The position numbers and the translations under genes were made by a program. Shown here piece by piece: positions 8,233 through 17,585 of a stretch of 64,000 bases of DNA. Within the stretch, counting starts at the first letter, position 1; each line of letters opens with the position of its first letter. The stretch is from Paludisphaera soli (lineage in GTDB: Bacteria > Planctomycetota > Planctomycetia > Isosphaerales > Isosphaeraceae): positions 248,001 through 312,000 of the forward strand of contig NZ_JAALJI010000003.1 of the NCBI RefSeq assembly GCF_011064595.1, written 5' to 3'. Under the pieces are notes generated by a model. It saw only the letters and a program-made list of their open reading frames with translations. It was not told where the DNA came from and did not search any database.

Positions 8233-9705
8233 TCAGTAGAGATCGAGCCGGGTCATCTTGGCCTCGATCCGGTCCGCGTTGTGGGCGATCTCCAGGATGG
8301 CGTCTCGAAGTTCGCCGATCCGCATCCGGTCGCGCACGAACGTCCTCGACATGACGAGCATCGGCGAGCCGAGCACGTAGCGGATCGAGAGGCTGCCGTA
8401 GGTCAGTCGACTGTTGAGGGCCAGGGCGTAGCCGTAATAGGAGGGCTCGGCCGGGCCGCAGACGGAGAAGACGGAGAGGTAGCGTTCGCCCTTCCCCTCC
8501 TCGCCGTCGTTGACCTCGATCATGACCTCCTGCAGGCGATCACCGGGCTGGGGCATGATCACGCGGAAGGTGTCGCGACTCCCCTGGATGAACGAGACCA
8601 CCCCCTGCAGGCTCTCGCGGACGATGCTCTCGGTGTCGCGAAGCTGGTGGATCAGCAGGTCCAGTTGCTCGACCATCTCCTCGGCCGAGGCGAACCGTTC
8701 GGCCGGCGACTTGGCCAGGCAGCGGCCGATCAGCTCGGCCAGCCGGGGGTGGAGGCCGGGGATCAGGTCGCGGAGATCCGGGGCCGCCTCGCTCTGATGG
8801 AGGTTGATCAACGCCCCGATGCGGTCGGCCGTGAACGGGAGACGCCCCGTGAGCAGGTAATAGAACATGACGCCGACGGCGTAGATGTCGGACTGGGGGC
8901 TCGCCGGGGTGCCGTTGAACAGCTCCGGGGCCATGAACGTCGGCGTCCCGGCGAGAGGCTGGTTGGCGCCGGTGAGCTTGGCCCGAGTCTGGGCCAGGCC
9001 GAAGTCCGCCAGCTTGGCGTTCCCTTCGGCCGTCATGAGGACGTTCGCGGGCTTCACGTCGCGGTGAATGATCCCCGCGTGGTGGGCCGCCCCGAGGGCG
9101 AGCAGGACCTGCCGGACCAACCTTGCGGCGCGCTGCGGCTCGAACGGCCCGTCCTTGACGAGCGAGTCGCGCAGGCTCACGCTGCCGGGGACGAACTCCA
9201 TCTCGATGAAGTGGAAGCCGGCGTCCGATCCCAGGTTGTGGATGGTGACCACCTGAGGGTGCACCAGGTTGGCGGCGGCCCGCGCCTCGGCCCAGAACTG
9301 ATCCCGGAGCATGGGCCGCCGGGTCACCAGTTCGGGATCGATGATTTTCAATGCGCAGGTGCGCTCCAGGCCCAGGTGCCAGGCCTTGTAGACGCGAGCC
9401 ATCGAGCCGCGTCCCAGATCTTCCAGGATCCGGTACTGGGAGAGCTTCCGACCGATGAGGTCGTCGTGCCACTCCCGCTCCGAAGCGGGTTCGACCGGCC
9501 TCATCACCGGTCGGGAGCCCTTGTGCGGCACGTGAAGCCGCGTGGCTTCCATGTCGAAGGGATTAAGACCCTCGTTCGAGATGGGATCGTCCTCCGGAGA
9601 CGATGACGAAGCGTCGTCGATCGCGGCCTCGGCCACGGCCGAAGCGGCGAGCACGCGGGGGTCCAGGACCGGCGCGGCGAGGTCCGCACGGGGGCCTTGG
9701 TTCAT
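8233..9705 (-). CDS. Ser/Thr protein kinase with C-terminal YbjN-like domain
   Basis: A 490-residue Hanks-type kinase starting at the ATG at 9705. The first ~85 residues are low-complexity and acidic. The kinase domain has LGRGSMARVYKAW (97-109), catalytic Lys120 in CALKII, IIHRDVKPANVLM (212-224) and ADFGLAQ (233-239), so it should be active. The C-terminal ~110 residues are not a membrane anchor. They contain GYALALNSRLTYGSLSIRYV and a helix ending NADRIEAKMTRLDLY, a pattern like the YbjN/secretion-chaperone fold. The enzyme should be cytoplasmic. A candidate promoter lies about 210 bases upstream. The 41-residue upstream extension is rejected because it is shadow sequence. Confidence 0.88.
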   Translation of the reverse strand: MNQGPRADLAAPVLDPRVLAASAVAEAAIDDASSSSPEDDPISNEGLNPFDMEATRLHVPHKGSRPVMRPVEPASEREWHDDLIGRKLSQYRILEDLGRGSMARVYKAWHLGLERTCALKIIDPELVTRRPMLRDQFWAEARAAANLVHPQVVTIHNLGSDAGFHFIEMEFVPGSVSLRDSLVKDGPFEPQRAARLVRQVLLALGAAHHAGIIHRDVKPANVLMTAEGNAKLADFGLAQTRAKLTGANQPLAGTPTFMAPELFNGTPASPQSDIYAVGVMFYYLLTGRLPFTADRIGALINLHQSEAAPDLRDLIPGLHPRLAELIGRCLAKSPAERFASAEEMVEQLDLLIHQLRDTESIVRESLQGVVSFIQGSRDTFRVIMPQPGDRLQEVMIEVNDGEEGKGERYLSVFSVCGPAEPSYYGYALALNSRLTYGSLSIRYVLGSPMLVMSRTFVRDRMRIGELRDAILEIAHNADRIEAKMTRLDLY

Positions 9706-10108
9706 GAGTCCTATCAACCTATTAGCATTCCAAAGGCCTGCAAGGGCAGGCGAACCTATCGCGACGGCCAGGATGAAGTCGAGAACTTCCCTGAAATGCC
9801 GACGGGCCTTCCCGTCGACGCCGACCATCGACCCGAGCCTGTCGAGTGCGGACGGTGCGAACTTTTCTTCGCCGTACGGACTTGAATCGAATCAGTGCGT
9901 GTAGCGTCTACAACTCATATTGTATTCATGAGTCGGCGTTTTTTCCAGTTCACTCCACAATTCCTATTTTTTCGTCGGATGCGTCGGACTCTGCGCGGCC
10001 CGTCGGGATCCGACGCATGGCCTTGCCACCGACGCCGACGGGGCGCCCGCGACGCAATTCACGCCGCGGACGCCCCGCCATGGACGATCGCCGGACTCGC
10101 CCCGGAAT
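9706..10108. other. Intergenic region upstream of the kinase gene
   Basis: These 403 bases between the gnd start side and the kinase start have no supported gene. An A+T-rich island at about 9890-9965 contains a candidate minus-strand promoter and two short palindromes. The remainder shows no clear signal. Confidence 0.5.
9913..9947 (-). promoter_or_regulatory. Candidate kinase promoter with overlapping inverted repeat
   Basis: On the minus strand TGGAAA (9947-9942) and TACAAT (9924-9919) are 17 bases apart. The -10 matches five of six consensus bases. The repeat ACTCAT (9913-9918) / ATGAGT (9928-9933) brackets the -10, so a repressor or activator site is possible. Transcription would start near 9912, leaving a leader of about 200 bases before the kinase ATG. 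Confidence 0.4.
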
Positions 10109-11575
10109 TCAGGCGTTGTAAGTCGTGGAAGCCGTGGTGCCGCCGCGGCCGGTCCAGTTGGTATGGAAGAACTCGCCGCGCGGCTTGTCGATGCGCTCGT
10201 AGGTGTGCGCCCCGAAGTAGTCGCGCTGAGCCTGGAGCAGGTTGGCGGGGAGGTCGGCGGTCCGGTAGCCGTCGAAATATGAGAGGGCCGAGGTCATCGC
10301 CGGGACGGGGATACCGTGCAGGATCGCGGCGGCGCAGACCCGGCGCCAGCCTTCCTCGGCGCGGGCGACTTCCTGGCTGAAGAAGGGGTCGATGAGGAGG
10401 TTCGTCAGGTTCGGGTCGCGGTCGAACGCCTCCTTGATCCGGCCGAGGAACGCGCTGCGGATGATGCAGCCCCCCCGCCACATCATGGCGACGGCCCCGT
10501 TGTTGATCTCCCAGCCCGAATCCTTCGCCATCGCCCGCATCAGGGCGAAGCCCTGTGCGTACGAGATGATCTTGCTGGCGTAGAGCGCCTGCTCGATGTC
10601 GTCGACCATCGTCTGGCGGTTGCCGGTGAACGAGGTCGGGTGGACCTTGAGGATCTTCGAGGCCGCGACTCGCTCATCCTTCTGGGAGGAGAGGATTCGG
10701 GCGAAGACGGCCTCGGTGATCAGGGTCAGGGGCACCCCCAGGTCGCAGGCCGAGACGACCGTCCACTTACCGGTCCCCTTCTGGCCGGCGGCGTCGAGGA
10801 TGACGTCGACGGTGGCCTTGCCGGTCTCCTCGTCCTTGTGGGCGAGGATGTCGCGGGTGATCTCGATCAGGTAACTGTCCAGCGGGCCCTTGTTCCAGCG
10901 GTCGAAGACGGTGTGCAGGGCGGGCGGCTCCATCCCCAGCAGCTTCCGCATGACGAAGTAGGCTTCGCAGATGAGCTGCATGTCGCCGTACTCGATGCCG
11001 TTGTGCACCATCTTGACGTAGTGCCCGGCCCCTTCGGGCCCGACCCAGTCGCAGCAGGGGGTGCCGTCGGGGGCCTTGGCGGCGATGGCCTGGAAAATGG
11101 GCTTCACAAGCGGCCAGGCGTCGGGGTTGCCGCCGGGCATGATCGAGGGGCCCTTGAGCGCCCCCTCCTCGCCGCCCGAGACGCCGGCGCCGACGAACAG
11201 GATCCCCTTCTCCTTCAGGGCCCGGGTCCGACGGGTCGAGTCGGGGTAGTGCGAGTTGCCGCCGTCGATCAGGACGTCGCCCGGCTCCAGCAAGGGGACC
11301 AGCTCGTCGATGACCTGGTCGACCGGCGGGCCCGCCTTGACCATGATCATGATCTTGCGAGGCCGCTTCAGACGAGCGACGAGTTCCTCCACCGAGTGTG
11401 CGCCGACGATCGGATGGCCCTGGGCCCGATCGGCGAGGAAGGCGTCGACCTTCGCGGTCGTCCGGTTGTAGACGGCGACCGTGTACCCGTGGCTGGCCAT
11501 GTTCAGCACGAGGTTCTCGCCCATCACGGCGAGGCCCACGAGGCCGATATCGGCGGTCGGTTGGATGGAGGCCAT
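10109..11575 (-). CDS. gnd: 6-phosphogluconate dehydrogenase, decarboxylating
   Basis: This 488-residue protein oxidises 6-phosphogluconate to ribulose 5-phosphate and CO2 in the pentose phosphate pathway, making NADPH. It has the N-terminal Rossmann fold start DIGLVGLAVMGENLVLNMASHG (9-30), NADP-side motif VYNRTTAKVD, the active-site signature VGAGVSGGEEGALKGPS, the substrate segment HNGIEYGDMQLI, and ILDAAGQKGTGKWT (residues ~259-272). The C-terminus (DYFGAHTYERID...FHTNW) matches full-length family members. It lies 127 bases downstream of the phosphofructokinase gene on the same strand, a sensible pairing of central carbon enzymes. Confidence 0.97.
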   Translation of the reverse strand: MASIQPTADIGLVGLAVMGENLVLNMASHGYTVAVYNRTTAKVDAFLADRAQGHPIVGAHSVEELVARLKRPRKIMIMVKAGPPVDQVIDELVPLLEPGDVLIDGGNSHYPDSTRRTRALKEKGILFVGAGVSGGEEGALKGPSIMPGGNPDAWPLVKPIFQAIAAKAPDGTPCCDWVGPEGAGHYVKMVHNGIEYGDMQLICEAYFVMRKLLGMEPPALHTVFDRWNKGPLDSYLIEITRDILAHKDEETGKATVDVILDAAGQKGTGKWTVVSACDLGVPLTLITEAVFARILSSQKDERVAASKILKVHPTSFTGNRQTMVDDIEQALYASKIISYAQGFALMRAMAKDSGWEINNGAVAMMWRGGCIIRSAFLGRIKEAFDRDPNLTNLLIDPFFSQEVARAEEGWRRVCAAAILHGIPVPAMTSALSYFDGYRTADLPANLLQAQRDYFGAHTYERIDKPRGEFFHTNWTGRGGTTASTTYNA

Positions 11576-11702
11576 GTGCGTCGATTCCCAGGGTCTTGCG
11601 GACGGCCTTGCGGCCGGGCGGGCGATCAGTCAGGAGAGTTACGGACGTGATTCTACCACAGGCCGCGAGGGTGGCCACCGGCCGCCCCCAACGGCCCGGG
11701 GG

Positions 11703-12995
11703 TCACTTGCGGTAGGTCTGCGGAGTGTAGGCGGGCAGCTTCCGCTCCGCGAGGACGGGGGCGATCCGGGCGAACCGGGGGAGGCCGCCGACGGTCGGCA
11801 CGCTCGCCCAGTCCTCGCCGATCAGGGGCCGGGCGTAATCCAGGAAGGCGTCGGTCACGTCGATTCGGTTCGGGGCGAGCCATTCCTTCGGGAAGAACCG
11901 CTCCGAGTTCGCGACCTTCTCCAGCGGGGCCTTGTCGAACCGGACGTTGTACGCCGAGCCGGACCGGTCCCGCAGGATCGTCGCCATCCAGCCGTTCCCC
12001 TCCTTGAGCGCGATCTCGACCGCGTGGCAGCCCACGCCGTAGGCCTCGTCGAGGTCGACCACGCTGGCGTAGGCGATCGCGTTGCGCTGGTCCGTCCCCG
12101 GGACCTGCCCGCGAGCCTTGCCGGGGACCGGGAACTTCAGGGTGTTCAGGTAGTTGACCACGATCTGCGCCACCGTCTGCTGGCTGGAGCTGAACTGCAC
12201 GTGGCCGAAGTTATCGCGGATCGTCCCCAACTCGCCGACGTCGAACCCCTCGCTGACGACGACGATGCAGCGGCCGTCGGACTCCAGCTGGCGGATCACG
12301 TTCTCGCCCAGCTGTTCGAGGGTCAGGCCCGACTCGGTGAGATAGATCTGCAGCGGCATCTTCCGCTCGGGGTCGGCCAGTCGGGCGGCGGCGGGGATGT
12401 AGCCGATCTTCCGGCCCATCGCCTGAATCACCAGGACCGGGTCGGCGGGCGACGATCCGGCGTTCTCCTCGTTCGCCTGGCTGACGTAATGCGCGAAGTA
12501 GCGGGCGACCGAGCCGTAGCCGGGCGAGTGGTCCAGCAGCTGGAACTCGGCGTCGCCCAGGTCATTGTCGATCGTCTTGGGGACGCCGACCGCCACGAGG
12601 TCCAGGCCGGCATCGCCCGCCAGGACGCTGATCTTGTGGGCCGTGTCCTGGGAGTCGTTGCCGCCGATGTAGAAGAACGTGCCGACGTCATGGGCCTTGA
12701 AGACCTCGACGACGCGGGCGAAGTCCTCGTCCTGCCCCTTCTTGAGCTTGTACCGGCAGGTGCCGATGCTCCCTGCGGCCGGCGAGGTCCGCAGCAGGGC
12801 GATCTCCTCGGCGGGCGTCGCCGAGAGGTCGATCAGCTCCTCCTTGAGCACGCCCTCGATGCCGAACCGCCCGCCGTAGACCTTGCCGAAGACCTCGGGA
12901 CGGCGGCGGCAGGACTCGATAATCCCCCGCAGCGAGTTGTTGATGACGCAGGTCGGCCCGCCGGACTGGGCCACGACGACGTTGCGGGGAGGCAT
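11703..12995 (-). CDS. pfp: PPi-type 6-phosphofructokinase
   Basis: A 430-residue phosphofructokinase-family enzyme that phosphorylates fructose 6-phosphate in glycolysis. The ATG at 12995 follows a GAGAGAGGA purine-rich site and opens with PRNVVVAQSGGPTCVINNSL. The motif GGNDSQDT (near 110) has Asp where ATP enzymes have Gly, and PKTIDNDL (near 139) has Lys where ATP enzymes have Gly. Both residues are the known marks of pyrophosphate-dependent enzymes, which run the step reversibly. AMGRKIGYIPAAARL follows. The 39-residue upstream extension is shadow sequence. PPi specificity is inference from these residues. Confidence 0.9.
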   Translation of the reverse strand: MPPRNVVVAQSGGPTCVINNSLRGIIESCRRRPEVFGKVYGGRFGIEGVLKEELIDLSATPAEEIALLRTSPAAGSIGTCRYKLKKGQDEDFARVVEVFKAHDVGTFFYIGGNDSQDTAHKISVLAGDAGLDLVAVGVPKTIDNDLGDAEFQLLDHSPGYGSVARYFAHYVSQANEENAGSSPADPVLVIQAMGRKIGYIPAAARLADPERKMPLQIYLTESGLTLEQLGENVIRQLESDGRCIVVVSEGFDVGELGTIRDNFGHVQFSSSQQTVAQIVVNYLNTLKFPVPGKARGQVPGTDQRNAIAYASVVDLDEAYGVGCHAVEIALKEGNGWMATILRDRSGSAYNVRFDKAPLEKVANSERFFPKEWLAPNRIDVTDAFLDYARPLIGEDWASVPTVGGLPRFARIAPVLAERKLPAYTPQTYRK

Positions 12996-13178
12996 GGCGC
13001 GTACGATCCTCTCTCGGGGCGACGGATCCAGGACACCTGCCCGATCGTCGCCCGAACCGATTCCCTCCCGATTCCAACACGCGAATCCCAGATCCACAAG
13101 GCCTCGGCGCATCGCCCTCCCGGTTCGCGACCCCGGCCGTTCGTCGCCCGACGGCTCGCGGCCCCTCGCATTCTCGCG

Positions 13179-14561
13179 TCAGGGGGCCGGGAGAGCGACT
13201 CGCGAAACCTCCTCGATCGTCTCGGCGAGGTCGTCCAACTCGGAGGAATCGTCCGGAAGCCTATCGAGATAGGCCCCGACCAGCTCCTCCTCGTCGGCGT
13301 GGGGCCGGCCCTTCTCCCGACGGTACAGCTCCCCGGCCAGGGCGATCAGGATCTCCCGATGCCGCCGGCGCTCCGCATGCCGCAACGCCCCCCAGTGCCA
13401 TCGATCTTCGAGCCGACGGAGGTCCGGCGCCGACAGCATCCATTCCGCAAGCGCCTTCGGGGCGAGCGGTTGCTCCGAGGAAGGCTCGACCGCGTAGAGG
13501 AACAGCCCCGAATCCCGGCCCTCGTTCTCAAGCCGTACGCGGACGACGGGCTTCGCGCCGCGACGGTCGGGAGACTCGACGTGGTCGAGCCAGTTCGCGA
13601 ACGCCAGCCGGAGGATCCGGCGCGTGCGTTCCGGCTCGCGGATCAGGAACCGACGCACCGAATGCGCCCATTGAATCAGGCCGGGCGGCGACGGCTCCCC
13701 GAGAATGCGGTCGTTGAAATCGCGATCGTCACCCTGGCCCAGCACGCCATCGGGCCGATCCAGCTCACGCATCGCCAGCAGGTACTCGACCTTGAGCGAC
13801 GAGGCTTCCCACTCGGGACGAGGTTCGAGGGCGATCGTCTCCTCGATGGCCCGCCGAATGAGTTCGGCGGTCGTCATCCGGTCCGAGGCCCAGGTGGCGA
13901 TTCGAGCCGGGATCATCCGGCTGTCCTGGTTCGCCACCCCCCGCTCGATCGCCGTCCCGCCCTGCATGAGGTGCGCGAGCATTGCGAGGATCGCCCGATA
14001 GCGCTCCCAGGCGCCCCCGCTGTCCCCGGCGTCCTCCAGCCGAGCCGCGTCGAGCATCGCGAGTTGGACGAGCGGCTCCATGTAGAAGCGATCGTAGTGG
14101 AAAGTACTCTCGTCCTCGGCCTGGCGAGCCCAGCTCTCGGTCCGCCGGGAGCCCTCCAGGAAAAGGGCGATCGCCTCCCGATTCGACTCCGCCCAGGCGC
14201 GCAGCGCCGGGTCGACTTCCGCCCACCGGAGGGTCGGGATCGCGTCGAGCGCCGGCCTCGGGAGCTGCGGTCGCGGGCCTCGACCTTCCATGGCCCGCCG
14301 ATAGAAGGCGAAGGCGTTCCGGCCGTCAGGGACGCGTCCGGATTCGAACGCCGCGACGTCGAACGGATCGCCCACGTCCGGGAGTCCGATCAGGCAAGTC
14401 GCCCGCTTGGCGTAGGCGGCGACCAGCGCCAGGGCGAGCCCCGCGCCGAGCGCCACCGAGACCAGCAGGAGCTGACGCCCACGCCGCATCGCCCATCGTC
14501 GCCATCGGGTCGCCACGGCCGGCGGGGACGCCGACCCGCTCTCCGCAGGATCGCCTCTCAT
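13179..14561 (-). CDS. Membrane-anchored protein of unknown function
   Basis: A 460-residue protein with one N-terminal membrane helix (LLLVSVALGAGLALALVAAYA, about 31-51) after a basic segment RWRRWAMRRGRQ. The rest is mainly helical and rich in Arg, Glu and Leu. A planctomycete-type segment is visible (GRNAFAFYRRAMEG, WAESNREAIALFLEG, RLEDAGDSGGAWERYRAILAM), which recalls large unnamed helical families in this phylum. No catalytic motif is recognised. It lies between the phosphofructokinase and a HAD gene on the same strand, with gaps of 183 and 208 bases. Confidence 0.7.
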   Translation of the reverse strand: MRGDPAESGSASPPAVATRWRRWAMRRGRQLLLVSVALGAGLALALVAAYAKRATCLIGLPDVGDPFDVAAFESGRVPDGRNAFAFYRRAMEGRGPRPQLPRPALDAIPTLRWAEVDPALRAWAESNREAIALFLEGSRRTESWARQAEDESTFHYDRFYMEPLVQLAMLDAARLEDAGDSGGAWERYRAILAMLAHLMQGGTAIERGVANQDSRMIPARIATWASDRMTTAELIRRAIEETIALEPRPEWEASSLKVEYLLAMRELDRPDGVLGQGDDRDFNDRILGEPSPPGLIQWAHSVRRFLIREPERTRRILRLAFANWLDHVESPDRRGAKPVVRVRLENEGRDSGLFLYAVEPSSEQPLAPKALAEWMLSAPDLRRLEDRWHWGALRHAERRRHREILIALAGELYRREKGRPHADEEELVGAYLDRLPDDSSELDDLAETIEEVSRVALPAP

Positions 14562-14769
14562 GGAATCTCGCTCCGATCACCGGGACCGAGGCCGACAGCC
14601 TACGACACTAGTCCAAGGCTATCGCGCCGTTCGTCCCGGGTCGAGGCGTTCGCGTCGACCGAGGCCGATTGCGGCGACGGTCGACGGGGCTGCCCGCCGC
14701 GGATGCGGGGCGATCGAGGGCCGGCCGGGCCCCGGGCGAGGCGCCGGCCGACGGGCGGCCCGGCGCGCT

Positions 14770-15669
14770 TCAGTTGGACTTCCAGGGGGGCTCGCTGGGC
14801 AGGAGCGCCTGGAATCGGGCGACCTGGGCGTCCATGTAGGAGCCCGCGTACTCGCCGTTGAGGAACCTGGGGAGCGACTCCTCGAAGAAGCGCTGCCAGG
14901 ACTCGTCCTCGTGGCCGGGGTCGATCGGGTAGAACAGCACGCCGTTGTCGACGGCCGCCTTCATGTCGCCCGGGGCGTCGCCGATCATGAGGATCTTGTC
15001 GAGGTCGTACTTGCCGACGGCCGCGAGCGCCAGGTGTTCCTTCTTGCTCCCCAGCTCCTGGCCGGCGATCAGCCCGACGCAGGATTTCAGGCCGTTCTCC
15101 TCCCACTCGCGCTCGAGCGCCTCGCCGGGGGTGGCCGAGACGACCATGACGTCGGCCTTGTCCTGGAGGCATTCCAGGGACTCGCGGACGTAGGGGAACG
15201 GCGGGACGTCGTGCACCATCTCGCCGATCGTCCGGTTCACGGCCTCGCTCCAGGCGAGGGCCAGGGCCAGATCGGGGTCGTTCGTCGTCTCGACCTCGTG
15301 CTTGAGGGTCGGGTTCGCCAGCTTCGACTCCCGCTGGATCCAGTCGCGGACGCCCTTGAGGGCGGGGACGCGGAACCGTCGGGCGGCGACCTCCGGCCGG
15401 GCCGTGACGAGGTCGAACGCCATGACGAGGGCGGGAAAGCGATTGATCCCCCGCCACTTCGAGTAGAGGTTCACGAACTCCGCCGCCTCGCGGACGTACT
15501 TCGAGATCGCCGCGAGGTCGTAGGAGTTGATGATATTGGGGATGAAGCATTCCTTGTGCTTCACCTCCATCGTGTCGAAGGCGCACCCGTCGCTGTCCAC
15601 GCCGACGAAGAACTTGTGCCGCTTCGAGAACTGGCGTAAAGCAAGCTGGGGGTCGCTCGGCGCCGCCAT
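14770..15669 (-). CDS. HAD-superfamily hydrolase
   Basis: A 299-residue soluble protein. I chose the ATG at 15669 because a strong GGAAGGA ribosome site lies 8-9 bases upstream; the 66 residues encoded before it look like noise. FFVGVDSDGCAFDTMEVKH (20-38) carries the HAD nucleophile Asp followed by D-x-D-G. Motif II is VMVVSATPGEAL, a Lys follows in LGSKKEHL, and LMIGDAPGDMKAA is motif IV. The large insertion between motifs I and II (about 120 residues) is a helical cap domain. Phosphatase activity is likely; the substrate is unknown. Its upstream region is shared with the divergent kinase gene at 16057. Confidence 0.85.
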   Translation of the reverse strand: MAAPSDPQLALRQFSKRHKFFVGVDSDGCAFDTMEVKHKECFIPNIINSYDLAAISKYVREAAEFVNLYSKWRGINRFPALVMAFDLVTARPEVAARRFRVPALKGVRDWIQRESKLANPTLKHEVETTNDPDLALALAWSEAVNRTIGEMVHDVPPFPYVRESLECLQDKADVMVVSATPGEALEREWEENGLKSCVGLIAGQELGSKKEHLALAAVGKYDLDKILMIGDAPGDMKAAVDNGVLFYPIDPGHEDESWQRFFEESLPRFLNGEYAGSYMDAQVARFQALLPSEPPWKSN

Positions 15670-16056
15670 ATCCGAATTTCCTTCCGTCCGGGGGACGATG
15701 TCTCTAACCGTGTCGCGATGGACGCCCGGCCCCCAGCCTCGCACGCGCGTCGCCGATCTTTGCGGAGAGTTGTAAATCCGCGGCGGACGCGTCGGAACGG
15801 GGAGCGGGGCGGCGTATTGTCTTCCACGGATGGTAGCCCCTGAGGGAACGAGCGTCCAGGGGAGCACCGCGTGCCGAACCCGCTTTCAAGACCGAGGTCG
15901 TGGCCCGAGCCGAAGGTCGGCGATCGGCCGATTGAGTCAGTGCTGCACGTTTGATACCATAAGACTTACGTTCCATCGAGCGGGCGACGGCTGCGGACGG
16001 CAGGCCTCCACGGAGGTCGCCAGGATGGACGAGTCCCTGGGGGGTGGACATCGGCG
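15670..16056. other. Divergent intergenic region, HAD gene / kinase gene
   Basis: These 387 bases contain no supported gene. A candidate plus-strand promoter lies at 15932-15960. Nothing else is clear. Confidence 0.5.
15932..15960 (+). promoter_or_regulatory. Candidate promoter of the kinase gene at 16057
   Basis: TTGAGT (15932-15937) and TACCAT (15955-15960) are 17 bases apart, each matching the sigma70 consensus at four of six positions. The spacing is ideal, but the match is only moderate. Confidence 0.35.
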
Positions 16057-17352
16057 ATGGCGAGCCCTGACAAGATCCGATCGGAAGGCAAGACCCCTGC
16101 GGACCTCCTCCCGGTCCTGCAAAGCTCGGGCGTGCTCAGCGATCGCCTGTTCGAGGAGATCGCCAGCCGCGTCGAGCGCGGCGAGTATCCCGCCGAGCCC
16201 GCCTCGCTCGCCGAGCGGCTGGTCCGCGATCGCCTGATCACCGCCTACCAGGCGAAACGCCTGTTGGCCAACAAGTCGTACGGCATGCTCGTCGGCCGCT
16301 ACGTCATCCTCGACCGGATCGGGTCGGGGTCCATGGGACGCGTCTATAAGGCCCACCACCAGATGATGGACCGCGTGGTCGCGCTCAAGATCATCGCCCC
16401 GGAGATCGCCAGCAACGAGCGCGTGGTCGCCCGGTTCCAGCGCGAGATGAAGCTGGTGGGGCGGCTGGACCACCCCAATGTCGTCCGGGCCTATGACGCC
16501 GATCGGGCCAACCGCGTGCTCTACATCGTGATGGAGTACGTCAACGGCGAGAGCCTCGGCGACCGCCTGCGACGCGGGCCGATCCCGGCGGCCGAGATGA
16601 TCGAATACGCGGCCCAGGCCGCCCTCGGTCTGGCCCACGCCCACGATCAGGGGATGGTGCATCGGGATATCAAGCCGTCGAACATCCTCCTGAGCGAGGA
16701 CAAGAAGGTCAAGATCCTCGACCTCGGCCTCGGGGTGCTGATGGAGGCGGACGACGGCGCCACGTTCGCCACGGCCGACGGGATCGCGGTGGGGACCGTC
16801 GACTACATGTCCCCCGAACAGGCCCTCGGCCGCGACGTCGACGGCCGCAGCGACCTGTTCAGCCTCGGCTGCTCCATGTACCACCTCATCACCGGCAAAC
16901 TGGCCTTCCCCGGAGAGTCTCCCATCGACCGCCTCGGGCGTCGGATCAACAACCGGCACGTCCCGATCACCGACCACATCCCCGACTTCCCGGCGAGCGC
17001 CCAGCGCGTCCTCGACAAGCTGATGGCCTACAAGCCGCAGGACCGTTTCCAGAACGCCGCCGAGGCCGCCGAGGCGCTCCAGGCCCTCGTCCGCCCTCGT
17101 TCCCGCAAGCCCGCGCCCGCCGCCCCCCCCACCCCTCCGGTCCAGCCCGCCGAGGTCCCGGTAGAGGCTGTCGCCGCCCGTCCGCTGGTGAACCTCGCCC
17201 CCCTCGCCCCGGCGAAGCCGAGCTACCCGGGATGGTTCGCCCCCCTCGCCTCCGTCGCGGCCGACAGCCCCAATATGCTGCTGACGATGACGCTCGCCGC
17301 CTTCGCCCTCACGTTCGCGGCCGGGGCCGTCGCCGGCTATCTGCTGAAGTAG
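16057..17352 (+). CDS. Ser/Thr protein kinase, C-terminal membrane anchor
   Basis: A 431-residue Hanks-type kinase. An N-terminal helical segment ends in RLITAYQAKRLLANKSYG (59-76), a pre-kinase motif also present in the kinase at 54458. The kinase domain has IGSGSMGRVYKAH (88-100), Lys111 in VALKII, VHRDIKPSNILL (201-212) and DLGLG in place of DFG (222-226). DLG still holds the metal-binding Asp, so activity is expected. VGTVDYMSPEQ marks the activation segment. A proline-rich linker (about 350-400) leads to a single C-terminal helix (LLTMTLAAFALTFAAGAVAGYLL). The enzyme is probably membrane-tethered with the kinase domain in the cytoplasm. Confidence 0.92.
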   Translation: MASPDKIRSEGKTPADLLPVLQSSGVLSDRLFEEIASRVERGEYPAEPASLAERLVRDRLITAYQAKRLLANKSYGMLVGRYVILDRIGSGSMGRVYKAHHQMMDRVVALKIIAPEIASNERVVARFQREMKLVGRLDHPNVVRAYDADRANRVLYIVMEYVNGESLGDRLRRGPIPAAEMIEYAAQAALGLAHAHDQGMVHRDIKPSNILLSEDKKVKILDLGLGVLMEADDGATFATADGIAVGTVDYMSPEQALGRDVDGRSDLFSLGCSMYHLITGKLAFPGESPIDRLGRRINNRHVPITDHIPDFPASAQRVLDKLMAYKPQDRFQNAAEAAEALQALVRPRSRKPAPAAPPTPPVQPAEVPVEAVAARPLVNLAPLAPAKPSYPGWFAPLASVAADSPNMLLTMTLAAFALTFAAGAVAGYLLK

Positions 17353-17545
17353 TCGCGTCCCTGCGCCCGAGTTCGACGATCCGGGACCATTGTCCAACTG
17401 GCGGATTCCGTCCGTCGGCCTCGTTTCGCGCCTTCATGGAGTTGGGACGGGTGAGACAATCCACAACCGCACGCGGAAAGCGCGCCGAACGAAGCCAATC
17501 GCCAGCCAGGATTAACCGTGACATGGCAAGGACTTACGCCAAGAA

Positions 17546-17578
17546 AATTGGGTTCGCACGCCGCGAACGAACCCAATT
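17546..17578 (-). terminator. Intrinsic terminator of the TIGR01777 gene
   Basis: AATTGGGTTCG (17546-17556) and CGAACCCAATT (17568-17578) form a perfect 11-bp stem with an 11-base loop. It lies 7 bases past the stop of the minus-strand gene at 17586. Read on the minus strand it ends in AATTTTCTT, a U-rich tail. It also separates this gene from the convergent kinase gene. Confidence 0.7.
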
Positions 17579-17585
17579 CGAGGCT

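Noticed and set aside
6294-8354. A 686-codon plus-strand reading frame overlapping the DUF1501 gene and beyond
   Set aside because: It is Arg/Pro/Gly-rich low-complexity sequence in a shifted frame of real genes on both strands; a shadow of high GC.
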